A stretch of 18,850 bases of DNA from an uncultured Duganella sp. (GTDB lineage: Bacteria > Pseudomonadota > Gammaproteobacteria > Burkholderiales > Burkholderiaceae). Under the pieces are notes generated by a model. The model was not told where the DNA came from and searched no databases. It worked only from the letters and a program-made list of their open reading frames with translations. Positions 1-6,806 of this stretch are shown here, piece by piece (position 1 is the stretch's first letter; every line of letters begins with the position of its first letter). Position numbers and translations under genes: made by a program. The stretch spans positions 1 through 18,850 of the forward strand of contig CAMLSG010000097.1 in assembly GCA_946482635.1 (NCBI GenBank), read 5' to 3'.

Positions 1-223
1 CCAGCTCCGGATCGTCCTTGCGCCAGGCTTGCAGCGTCGCTGCCAGCGCGTCGATTCCGCCCGCCTTGCCGTTGTCGCCGAAGCGGGAGGATTCCAGGTG
101 GCCGTGCAAGTCATTCAGTCCGACCAGGGTCAGCTCGACCTGGTTGTCGGGACGCTGCACGGCGCAGCCGGCCAGGACGGCCGCCATGGCAGCCAGGGCG
201 AGGGGACGCAGGATGGTCTTCAT
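1..223 (-). CDS. 5'-nucleotidase / metallophosphoesterase family lipoprotein, N-terminal part (cut by window edge)
   Basis: Only the first 74 codons are present; the gene runs off the left edge. The start ATG is at 223-221. The translated N-terminus is a lipoprotein signal peptide: a basic MKTILRP start, a hydrophobic stretch, and the lipobox L-A-G-C with the lipidated Cys at residue 20. It is followed by LTLVGLNDLHGHLESSRFG (about residues 30-48). N-D-x-H-G-H-L is the metal-binding D-x-H motif that opens the calcineurin-like domain of the UshA / 5'-nucleotidase family. Members of this family remove phosphate from nucleotides in the periplasm or on the outer surface. This fits the neighbouring purine genes, because it would supply nucleosides to the exported adenosine deaminase. 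Substrate cannot be fixed from so short a piece; a 2',3'-cyclic phosphodiesterase or a sulfur-oxidation SoxB relative is also possible. Confidence 0.75.
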   Translation of the reverse strand, partial: MKTILRPLALAAMAAVLAGCAVQRPDNQVELTLVGLNDLHGHLESSRFGDNGKAGGIDALAATLQAWRKDDPEL

Positions 224-249
224 CGGAATTCGCTCGGATTTAAAGGGAG

Positions 250-278
250 ATTGTACCGGCGCCGCGGCGCCGTGCGTA
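250..278 (-). promoter_or_regulatory. Probable promoter of the 5'-nucleotidase-like gene with a GC palindrome in its spacer
   Basis: On the minus strand a good -10 hexamer TACAAT lies at 255-250, about 26 bases before the start codon. At 17-bp spacing the -35 position (278-273) reads TACGCA, only three of six consensus matches. The spacer is filled by a perfect 14-bp palindrome, GGCGCCGCGGCGCC, at 258-271. A poor -35 plus a palindrome between the boxes suggests a regulated promoter, but this is inference. Confidence 0.4.
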
Positions 279-303
279 CACCGGGAAACGATATGTTACG
301 CAT

Positions 304-332
304 AAAAAAAACGGGCCCGGAGGCCCGTTTTT
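304..332 (-). terminator. Intrinsic terminator of the TonB-dependent receptor gene
   Basis: A 7-bp GC-rich stem, ACGGGCC (311-317) with GGCCCGT (322-328) and a 4-base loop, is extended by A/T pairs on both sides. Read on the minus strand it is followed by eight U residues, and it sits about 22 bases after the receptor stop codon (356-354). The plus-strand side has five T residues, so it may work both ways. Confidence 0.85.
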
Positions 333-353
333 GCTGACGCTTAAGCGACGCGC

Positions 354-2756
354 TTAGAAGTCGACCGACAGGGTGGCCGATGCGAAGCGTGGCGCGCCCA
401 GGTAGTAGCGCGGAGCGCTGCCGTTCACGCCTTGGTAGGTCTTGGCGTTGACGGTGGACGTCGACGACGCGTTGCGGTACTGCTTGTCGTTCAGGTTGCT
501 GACGTTGAAGGTCAGCTTAGGACGCTTGAGCCAGCCAACGTTTGCGAAGGTGTAGCCGCCGTCCAGGCCGTAGGTGGTGTAGCCAGGAGCGACTTCATCG
601 TTCAGCATGGACGAGTACTGACGGCTGGTAGCACGTGCTTTCACACGCACCCAGAATGGACCATTCTGGTATTCAACCGACACGCCAGCCTTGCGGCGCG
701 GCGCATTGATCATTTCCTTGCCGGCGGTAGGAATCAGGACCAGGGCATTGGTGCCGCTGGCCAGGCCATACATGTTTTCCTTCATCTCGGACTTCAGGTA
801 GCCCAGGGAACCGTAGAAGGCCCAGCCGTTGACCGGAGTATTGCCGACTTCGACTTCCAGGCCGTGGCTCTTCACCTGGCCCAGGTTCACGTAGGTGGAC
901 AGCTTGGTTTCCGGATCGGTCGAGGTCACCTGGCGATTCTTGAAGTCGGTGTAGAAACCAGTCACAGTCGCGATGAAGTTCTTGTCCTGGTGACGATAGC
1001 CTACGTCGGTGCTCCAGGAAGTTTCCGCTTCCACGCCGCGCACGCGGGCCAGGTTGCCGGCGCTATCCAGGATGGCGATACTGTTCAGGTTGCCGAACAC
1101 GAAGTTTGGCGGGGTCTTCATGTTCTTCGCGATGGACGTGAAGATCTGGTCATCGGCGGTCAGGCGATAGCGCGCGCCGAACTGCGGCAGCACTTCGTCG
1201 TAGGTCTTGACCAGGTTGTATGGCTTGAAGGTGGTGCGATCGTTGAATTCATCGCCGAAGTTGGTGAAGTCGCGCTTCACGTGCGGGGTACGAATGCCAA
1301 CGTTGACCTGCGCCTTGTCATCCATGAAGCTCATGGTGTCCTGCAGGAAGAACTGGTAGGCGGTCGAAATGGTGAGCTGGTCGCGGCTCTGTGCCAGTTT
1401 GCCTTCAGGACGCGCGATGGCGCCGTCTTCCAGCCAGATGTCGGCGCGGTTGCCGTCGTTGCTCAGGGCCAGCATTGGGCCGGTCTGCTGGTGGCGAGCT
1501 TTCTCGTACCATACGCCGGTCTTGATCTCGTGGTTGTCCCAGTTGTAGATCACGGACAGGTTGAAGCCAGGACGGAAGGTCTTGGTCACGCTGGCGTTGG
1601 CAACCAGGATCGTGTCGCGGAAGTCGCCGTCGCCGTTCAGGTCCACGTTCGCATTGTGGGCGCCGGTGGTCGAATTGTAGAACGCGTTTTCCTTCTGGGC
1701 GCGCTGCTGGGTACCGCCGTTACCGAAGCCGTACCACAGGTATGGGGTGAAAGCGACGTCCAGGTTGTCGTTCAGGCGGAACTTGCTGACTGCCGAAGCG
1801 ATCACGTTCTTGAACGGATTGATCGACAGGCCGTAGTAAGCGGTCGGCGATTGGGTAGTTTCAACCTGGGCGGTGCCGTTCACTGGCGTCAGGTGGCCCT
1901 TGAAGGTGTCGGCGTAGTCCACGAAGTAGCCGTACTTGTCCATCTCAGCCAGGGTCGGGTTGTAGATGTTGTTGTTGACAGCTTTGTTGAACAGGATGTT
2001 GCCGTGAATGTAGTTGAAACGGTCCCAGTCGTAGTTCAGGCCGAGGTCGATGTGGTTACGGTCGGCTTTGCCCGGACCTTTCCACTTGTCGGATTCAGCA
2101 TGCGATGCGGAGATGAAGGCCTTTGCCTTGCCCAGGAAGGTACCGGTGTCGTAGCGCACGAAGGTCTTCTTCATGTTCAGTTCACCGATGGTTTGCATCA
2201 CGCGAACGCGCTGCATGTTTTCCGGGTTGCAGGTGGTGATGCCGAAGTTGCCGCCGGTGGCGCCAACTTGTGGGGAGTCCACGTCGGTGGAACCCTGGGT
2301 CACGAACTGGTTGCAGGTGTTTTCCTGGTCAACGTATTCTTGCGGGTAGATCGCGAAGCTGCCGGAGTCATTGACTGGCACGCCGTTGATGGTGGCGCCG
2401 ATCTGGTCGGAGTTGAAGCCGCGCAGGGTCATGCCGCCGCCGAACAGGCCGGTCGCATCGTAGTTGTAGCTGTTCACGGCCGGCAGCATTTCCAATGCCT
2501 CGTACGCGTTACCGGTTGGACGCTGCTTTTCCAGCTCTTCCGCGGTAATGGTCGAACGCGCTTTCGGTGCGTCTTCGGTCACCATCAGGCCCATGCCCAG
2601 CTTCTTGCCGGTAATAACGACGGTGCTGCCTTCTTTGGTGGTGGTAACTTGCGGCGCAACTTCCGACGCCGATTGGGCATAAGCCGAACCGGCGGCGATG
2701 CAAGCCATCTGCGCCGCGAAGGCGATCAGGCTCATGCGCAATTGTTTCGATTGCAT
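354..2756 (-). CDS. TonB-dependent outer-membrane receptor
   Basis: The product is 800 residues, a usual size for TonB-dependent transporters, which pull scarce ligands through the outer membrane using TonB-ExbBD energy. Residues 1-27 are a Sec signal peptide ending AYA, probably cut before QSA. A TonB-box-like stretch, TVVITG, lies near residue 45. The plug domain spans about residues 60-190, with LRGFNSDQIGATINGVPVND at 111-130 as the typical plug core. The rest is a beta barrel with alternating aromatic strands. The chain ends SATLSVDF, with the terminal Phe expected of an outer-membrane assembly signal. Two plug cysteines (148, 176) could form a disulfide. A DLNGDGDFRD loop (372-381) resembles a calcium-binding loop. 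The start has a good ribosome binding site (AGGGGA). The neighbours suggest nucleoside or purine uptake, but the ligand is not shown by the sequence. Confidence 0.9.
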   Translation of the reverse strand: MQSKQLRMSLIAFAAQMACIAAGSAYAQSASEVAPQVTTTKEGSTVVITGKKLGMGLMVTEDAPKARSTITAEELEKQRPTGNAYEALEMLPAVNSYNYDATGLFGGGMTLRGFNSDQIGATINGVPVNDSGSFAIYPQEYVDQENTCNQFVTQGSTDVDSPQVGATGGNFGITTCNPENMQRVRVMQTIGELNMKKTFVRYDTGTFLGKAKAFISASHAESDKWKGPGKADRNHIDLGLNYDWDRFNYIHGNILFNKAVNNNIYNPTLAEMDKYGYFVDYADTFKGHLTPVNGTAQVETTQSPTAYYGLSINPFKNVIASAVSKFRLNDNLDVAFTPYLWYGFGNGGTQQRAQKENAFYNSTTGAHNANVDLNGDGDFRDTILVANASVTKTFRPGFNLSVIYNWDNHEIKTGVWYEKARHQQTGPMLALSNDGNRADIWLEDGAIARPEGKLAQSRDQLTISTAYQFFLQDTMSFMDDKAQVNVGIRTPHVKRDFTNFGDEFNDRTTFKPYNLVKTYDEVLPQFGARYRLTADDQIFTSIAKNMKTPPNFVFGNLNSIAILDSAGNLARVRGVEAETSWSTDVGYRHQDKNFIATVTGFYTDFKNRQVTSTDPETKLSTYVNLGQVKSHGLEVEVGNTPVNGWAFYGSLGYLKSEMKENMYGLASGTNALVLIPTAGKEMINAPRRKAGVSVEYQNGPFWVRVKARATSRQYSSMLNDEVAPGYTTYGLDGGYTFANVGWLKRPKLTFNVSNLNDKQYRNASSTSTVNAKTYQGVNGSAPRYYLGAPRFASATLSVDF

Positions 2757-2949
2757 TGGATTTCCCCTAGAGTGTTGTAAGACTAAAAAACTGGTGTACT
2801 TTAGTTGCCGAGCATGACGCTAGCATGACAAGGAGCCACTATTGCATGGGTGCCTCGGAGGCGACAAATATGTTTTCCCTAAGCGATTTATTCGTTGCCG
2901 AAATAAATAGACAAGATGGGAAGCTTTGCGCTCTTATTTAATAGGCGGC

Positions 2950-2978
2950 ATTATAAGTGAGCTACATCCGAATGAAAT
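2950..2978 (-). promoter_or_regulatory. Probable promoter of the TonB-dependent receptor
   Basis: A perfect TATAAT -10 box lies on the minus strand at 2955-2950. The -35 position at 17-bp spacing (2978-2973) reads ATTTCA, a partial match. Transcription would start near 2943, giving a leader of about 187 bases before the receptor ATG at 2756. The -35 area is covered by an imperfect palindrome (2968-2992), which places a likely operator over the RNA-polymerase contact. Confidence 0.5.
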
Positions 2979-2992
2979 TTTCTAATTTTCGG
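2968..2992. promoter_or_regulatory. Imperfect palindrome over the receptor -35 region, possible operator
   Basis: The arms are CCGAA...AATT and AATT...TTCGG, with a three-base insertion in the left arm and a short A/T-rich centre. On the minus strand the two similar blocks TTCATTCCG and TTCATTCGG also form a direct repeat. Its position over the -35 box suggests repressor or activator binding; the protein is unknown. Confidence 0.35.
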
Positions 2993-3062
2993 AATGAAGC
3001 AATTGCCTGCTGCCAGATTGGCAAACTGTAGCAAATGCGCCACATTGCTTGAGAGGAAGGCA

Positions 3063-3092
3063 ACAATCCGCCGAGGCGGATTGTCGTTTTTT
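3063..3092 (+). terminator. Intrinsic terminator with its U-tract on the plus strand, downstream of ada
   Basis: A 9-bp stem, ACAATCCGC (3063-3071) and GCGGATTGT (3076-3084), with loop CGAG, is followed on the plus strand by CG and six T residues (3087-3092). It lies 17 bases past the adenosine deaminase stop codon, so it probably also ends that minus-strand transcript. In that direction, however, only a weak TTGTTGCCTT run follows. The clear polarity towards plus-strand transcripts is odd because no plus-strand gene precedes it. Confidence 0.75.
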
Positions 3093-3100
3093 GATCACTA

Positions 3101-4528
3101 CTAGTGGGATTTAGCGCCGAATTCCGCGATATCTGCTTCGAACTTGGCAAATCGGGCATCGAGCTGCTTGAGCAGGCGCTGCTTGTCGGCGTCGGACAGG
3201 AAGCCATAGCGAATGCTGTCATAGGACAGCTTTTTCACCTCGGCATAGCTGGTTTTGTAGCGGCTGGCGAACAGCAGGTATTCATTGGACAAGGTGTTGC
3301 GGCTGACACCGGTATCGTCGCTCGACAGGACGAACGGCACGCCGTACTTGCGGTAAATGTTGACCGGATGCGCCTCCCCTTTCACGCCGAGGATGAACTC
3401 ATTCGACGTCAAATTCACTTCCACAGCAATATTCTTCTCGCGCATCTTCTTCAGGATGCCCAGCGGCTGGCGTTCGTGGGCAATGTCCATGCCGTGGCCA
3501 ATGCGCTTGGCGCCGGCGATATCGACCGCTTCAGCAATATGGAATTTCAGGCCTTCCGGCGGCACCTGGCCCAGGGCCAGCTCGCCGGCGTGCAGCGACA
3601 GCTTGACCTTCGGGTATTTGGCGCTCAGGAACTTGTACATGCGCATGTGCAGGCTGTAGTCGCGCATCGATACCGGGTAATGCTCGGCGCCGACAATATT
3701 GACCGACACCACTTTCGGATTTTGGCTGGCAATCTTGAAGCCGGCCGCCATCTGCGAAAACACGATCGACGGCGACAGGAAGCGCAGCACGAAAGGCTGG
3801 TAGCGCATGGTGAAGTTGTCGTCGTCGATGCCGGCGCTGCTGCTGTCGACGTAAGCGCTGTAGTCGGCGATACCTTGGTTGAAGGCCGGGCTGGCTTCCA
3901 GCTTGGCGAGGTAGGCAGCGAAGGCAGCCTCATCGGTCAGCTTGCCGTCGAACTCGGCATCGAAGGTAATCGGGGCGATCTCGAACACCGTCTCGATATA
4001 GCTCACGTTTTCCGCAATCGCACGCTGTTTCAGGCGCTTCTGGCCGTCATTTCCATTGGTCGAGGCGACGTCGTTAAAGCGCGGGAAGGTAGTGAAGAAC
4101 GCCAGGTCCGGCGCCAGCTGGTCTTCGCTATGGTTGTAGAAGTCCAGGGTGGACCACTTGTGCAGCAGGGCGCGGTAGGCAACGGGGTCCTGCTCGAGCT
4201 GGGCGACGGTCGCGCAGTTCTTGCGGTCGGCCGCCTTGTCGGCCTGCACGTTCCAGGTGGTCTTGTCGACGCAGTAGCCCAGCTTGTCGACCCATTCCAG
4301 GTACTGCTCGGCATAGATGGAGCCGGAGTAATGGTGGTGCAGGTCGGCGCCCTTCGGCATATTGTTGAAGAACATGGCCAGTTCCGCAGTCTTCGGCGCC
4401 GGGCCGGAGACCAGCGAGGCGAAATGGCGCGCGGTGATATCGGCATTCGATGCCGCGCCGGCCATTGGCGCGGCGAAGGCGGCGGATACCGCGGCGGCGA
4501 TCAGGAGACTGCTGAATGGCTTGTGCAT
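3101..4528 (-). CDS. Exported adenosine deaminase
   Basis: Adenosine deaminases convert adenosine to inosine and ammonia with a bound zinc ion. The 475-residue product shows the whole active-site set: the D-L-H-H-H motif at 62-66 (zinc ligands H64 and H66), H-A-G-E at 313-316 with the catalytic Glu 316, R-I-G-H-G around H345, the T-S-N strand at 374-376, and the D-D pair at 404-405. Residues 1-26 form a clear Sec signal peptide (MHKPF, a long Ala-rich core, AGA-A), so the enzyme should act in the periplasm or outside the cell, like the secreted ADGF-type enzymes and unlike cytoplasmic Add. It is also longer than the roughly 330-residue cytoplasmic form. The start has an AGGGAAAG ribosome binding site. 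The gene lies 28 bases behind guaD and is probably the last gene of the xdh-guaD transcript. Adenine-specific or AMP-related activity cannot be excluded. Confidence 0.9.
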   Translation of the reverse strand: MHKPFSSLLIAAAVSAAFAAPMAGAASNADITARHFASLVSGPAPKTAELAMFFNNMPKGADLHHHYSGSIYAEQYLEWVDKLGYCVDKTTWNVQADKAADRKNCATVAQLEQDPVAYRALLHKWSTLDFYNHSEDQLAPDLAFFTTFPRFNDVASTNGNDGQKRLKQRAIAENVSYIETVFEIAPITFDAEFDGKLTDEAAFAAYLAKLEASPAFNQGIADYSAYVDSSSAGIDDDNFTMRYQPFVLRFLSPSIVFSQMAAGFKIASQNPKVVSVNIVGAEHYPVSMRDYSLHMRMYKFLSAKYPKVKLSLHAGELALGQVPPEGLKFHIAEAVDIAGAKRIGHGMDIAHERQPLGILKKMREKNIAVEVNLTSNEFILGVKGEAHPVNIYRKYGVPFVLSSDDTGVSRNTLSNEYLLFASRYKTSYAEVKKLSYDSIRYGFLSDADKQRLLKQLDARFAKFEADIAEFGAKSH

Positions 4529-4556
4529 ATTCTTTCCCTAGGCGTGGTGGAGGCGG

Positions 4557-5870
4557 TCAACCCTGCGCCCGCGCATGCACCAGGCGGCCGCCTGAATAGG
4601 TCGCCGCGATGGCGCGGTCATCCCCCAGCAGGGCCAGTGCGAACAGCTGCTCTTCCAGGCTGTCGGTGTTGGCGCTGCGGCGTGCCAGCAGCGGCGTGGC
4701 CTGCGGGTCGATCACGATAAAGTCCGCTTCGCGGCCGGCGGCAAAGCTGCCGATCGTGTCGTCCAGGTGCAGGCTGCGCGCCGCGCCCAGCGTCGCCAGG
4801 TAGAACATGCGCATGGCAGGCAGGTAGCTGCCCTTCAAGCGCGCTACTTTATAGGCTTCATTCATCGTTTGCAACATGCTGAACGAGGTGCCGGCGCCAA
4901 CGTCGGTCGCCAGCGACAGCAGCATGCCGGCCTTGTCGGCTTGCTCGAAATCGAACAGGCCCGAGCCAAGGAACAGGTTGGAGGTCGGGCAGACGGCAGC
5001 GGCGGCCCTGGCTTCGGCCATGCGCGCGCGGTCGGTTTCATCCAGCCAGATGCAATGGCCGTAGACAGCGCGCGGACGCATCATGCCGTAGCGGTCGTAC
5101 ACGTCCAGGTAGCTGCGCGCCTGCGGGAACAGGGTCTTGACCCAGGCGCATTCTTCCTTGTTCTCCGAGACGTGGGTTTGCAGGAAGGTGTCCGGGTATT
5201 TTTGCGCCAGCTCGCCGGCCAGCTGCAATTGGGCTTCGGTCGAGGTCGGTGCGAAGCGCGGCGTGATGGCGTACAGCGAACGGCCTTTCTTGTGCCAGCG
5301 CTGGATCAGGGCTTCGGTTTCCTCGGCGCCGCGTTCGGCGGTATCGCACAGGAAGTCCGGGCAGTGGCGGTCCATCATCACTTTGCCGGCGATCATGCGC
5401 AGCTCGCGCTTTTCACTGGCGGTAAAGAAGGCGTCCACCGATTGCGGGTGCACGGTGCCGTAGACCATGGCGGTGGTGGTGCCGTTGCGCAGCAGCTCGT
5501 CCAGGAAGAACTCGGCCACCTGGGCGCCGTGCGCCGGATCCTCGAACTGGCGCTCGGTCGGGAAAGTATATTGCTCCAGCCACGGCAGCAGGCCGGGCGC
5601 CGGCGAGGCGATCATGTCGGTTTGCGGGTAGTGCACATGGCTGTCGATGAAGCCGGGCATGACGATCTTGCCGCGGTAGTCCTTCACTTCGGTGCCGGGC
5701 GGCAGGGTTGGCGCCAGCGTGGCGTAATCGCCCGCTGCCTGCACCTTGCCTCCGGCCACGATCAGCAGGCCGTCTTCGTGCCAGGCGTGGGCGCGTTCGA
5801 TGAAGGCCGGATCGGCGTGAAAATGCAGCAAGCCTGCTCGGTAGGCTTGCACGCTGGTGGTTTTGCTCAT
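4557..5870 (-). CDS. guaD: Guanine deaminase
   Basis: Guanine deaminase hydrolyses guanine to xanthine and ammonia, feeding xanthine dehydrogenase. The 437-residue protein is of normal length for this amidohydrolase family. It shows PGFIDSHVHYPQTDMI at 72-87 with the zinc ligands H78 and H80, then T-H-V-S-E at 232-236 (H233, E236), Y-G-H-C-I-W with H272, and A-T-D-V-G-A-G-T with the metal-binding D323. The PGFIDSHVHYPQ and THVSEN patterns are typical of GuaD rather than of cytosine or adenine deaminases. I chose the ATG at 5870-5868 because the frame upstream of it reads through xdhC coding sequence and an AGGCGAAAG ribosome binding site precedes it. The xdhC stop codon lies two bases before the start, so the two genes are surely co-transcribed. 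No signal peptide is present, so it is cytoplasmic. Confidence 0.95.
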   Translation of the reverse strand: MSKTTSVQAYRAGLLHFHADPAFIERAHAWHEDGLLIVAGGKVQAAGDYATLAPTLPPGTEVKDYRGKIVMPGFIDSHVHYPQTDMIASPAPGLLPWLEQYTFPTERQFEDPAHGAQVAEFFLDELLRNGTTTAMVYGTVHPQSVDAFFTASEKRELRMIAGKVMMDRHCPDFLCDTAERGAEETEALIQRWHKKGRSLYAITPRFAPTSTEAQLQLAGELAQKYPDTFLQTHVSENKEECAWVKTLFPQARSYLDVYDRYGMMRPRAVYGHCIWLDETDRARMAEARAAAAVCPTSNLFLGSGLFDFEQADKAGMLLSLATDVGAGTSFSMLQTMNEAYKVARLKGSYLPAMRMFYLATLGAARSLHLDDTIGSFAAGREADFIVIDPQATPLLARRSANTDSLEEQLFALALLGDDRAIAATYSGGRLVHARAQG

Positions 5871-5872
5871 TG

Positions 5873-6805
5873 CTAGTCTTTCGCCTGGGATTCCCAGACC
5901 ATCAGTAATTGGGCGGCAACCGAGGCGGCGATCACCGCCGGAGCCTTGTTGATGATACCCGGTAGGCCAATCGGGCATACCATGTTTTCGGTGCTCAGCC
6001 CTTTTGCCGCGAGGCGGGAGGTGAACTGGGCACGCTTGGTTTTGGAGCCGATCAGGCCGAACCAGCCGACATTGGGCCGGCGCAGGATGGCTTCGGTCAG
6101 TTGCTGGTCGAGGGCGTGGCTGTGGGTCAGCACCAGGTAGCTGGCGTTGTCGGGCGCCTCGTCCACACAGGCTTCCGGCGTGTCGGTGGCCTCGATAGTG
6201 ACATTGTCCGGCACCTCTGGCGGGAACATGGCGTCGCGCTCATCGACCCAGGTGACGGTGCAGGGCAGCTCGGCCAGTGCGCGCACGATGGCGGCGCCAA
6301 CGTGGCCCGCGCCAAACAGCACGAGATGCGCACGCGGCGCCTTGACCGGATCGACCAGCCAGCGGCGGCCAGCGGCATCGGTATGGATATGCGTTTCCTT
6401 GTGTTCCTCATCCACCAGCCGGCAATCCGCTGCGCCATCGATGGCCGTGATGCGGCAGCTGTCTTCCTTGCGCCGCTGGCGGAACTGGGCCATGACGTCA
6501 GCCAGGCCGCCTTCGACCGGCTCGAACAGAAGCCAGACCACGCCACCGCAGCATTGGCCCAGGCTCGGGCCGAGCGGGAAACGCTCAAGATGCGGGGATA
6601 CTGCGCGCCCAGCGTTGCGGGCGGCGATCATTTCGCGCGCAATGGCGAAAGCCTTGTGCTCCAGGTGGCCACCGCCGATGGTATCGAACTGGCCCGTGGC
6701 GGTCACCAGCATATGCGTCCCCGCCTCGCGCGGCACCGAACCTTCGGCGCGCGCGACCGTGACGAGTACCGCCGGCTCCCCGGCTGGCGTCAACCAGTCA
6801 GCCAT
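5873..6805 (-). CDS. xdhC: Xanthine dehydrogenase accessory protein XdhC
   Basis: XdhC binds molybdenum cofactor, helps its sulfuration, and inserts it into XdhB. The 310-residue protein has the N-terminal XdhC domain (VTVARAEGSVPREAGTHM at 15-32, then the Q-C-C-G-G motif at 84-88 with C85 and C86). It also has the C-terminal Rossmann-like domain (HLVLFGAGHVG at 160-170, THSHALDQQ at 227-235, FGLIGSKTKR at 249-258, PIGLPGI at 278-284). The start at 6805 lies one base after the xdhB stop codon (TGA-C-ATG), which suggests translational coupling; a GGCAGG ribosome binding site sits inside the end of xdhB. A longer frame starts at 6856 but would overlap xdhB and lacks family resemblance. Near the C-terminus the sequence reads I-I-N-K-A-P-A-V where many homologues have a Gly-Ser-Lys-x-P-x motif, a small deviation. 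Confidence 0.95.
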   Translation of the reverse strand: MADWLTPAGEPAVLVTVARAEGSVPREAGTHMLVTATGQFDTIGGGHLEHKAFAIAREMIAARNAGRAVSPHLERFPLGPSLGQCCGGVVWLLFEPVEGGLADVMAQFRQRRKEDSCRITAIDGAADCRLVDEEHKETHIHTDAAGRRWLVDPVKAPRAHLVLFGAGHVGAAIVRALAELPCTVTWVDERDAMFPPEVPDNVTIEATDTPEACVDEAPDNASYLVLTHSHALDQQLTEAILRRPNVGWFGLIGSKTKRAQFTSRLAAKGLSTENMVCPIGLPGIINKAPAVIAASVAAQLLMVWESQAKD

Positions 6806-6806
6806 G

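Larger units (their letters stand above)
2757..3062. other. 306-base non-coding stretch: receptor leader and promoter region
   Basis: No credible protein gene is present; short open frames here lack a ribosome binding site and any recognisable composition. The stretch holds the receptor promoter and its leader of about 187 bases, an imperfect palindrome at 2968-2992, and a tandem 8-base repeat agcatgac at 2811-2818 and 2822-2829 (11-bp period, one helical turn). A small GCCT/AGGC hairpin sits near 2852-2862. It is more A/T-rich than the flanking genes. I did not recognise a known riboswitch fold. Confidence 0.6.

Noticed and set aside
432..2780. A plus-strand open frame of 782 codons opposite the TonB-dependent receptor
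   Set aside because: The translation is Val/Gln/His-rich and without recognisable domains, and it mirrors the receptor codons; the receptor has signal peptide, plug and terminal Phe.
2757..2950. Purine or other riboswitch in the receptor leader
   Set aside because: I could not find the conserved loops or a paired three-way junction of the known purine riboswitches; only small hairpins and repeats were visible.
2962..3222. A minus-strand frame of 86 codons overlapping the 3' end of ada and the terminator
   Set aside because: It overlaps the end of the well-supported ada gene and reads through the terminator hairpin; it has no ribosome binding site or known motif.
5871..5978. Longer guaD start at 5978
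   Set aside because: The extra 36 residues are encoded inside xdhC in another frame and do not match guanine deaminase N-termini; the ATG at 5870 has a ribosome binding site.
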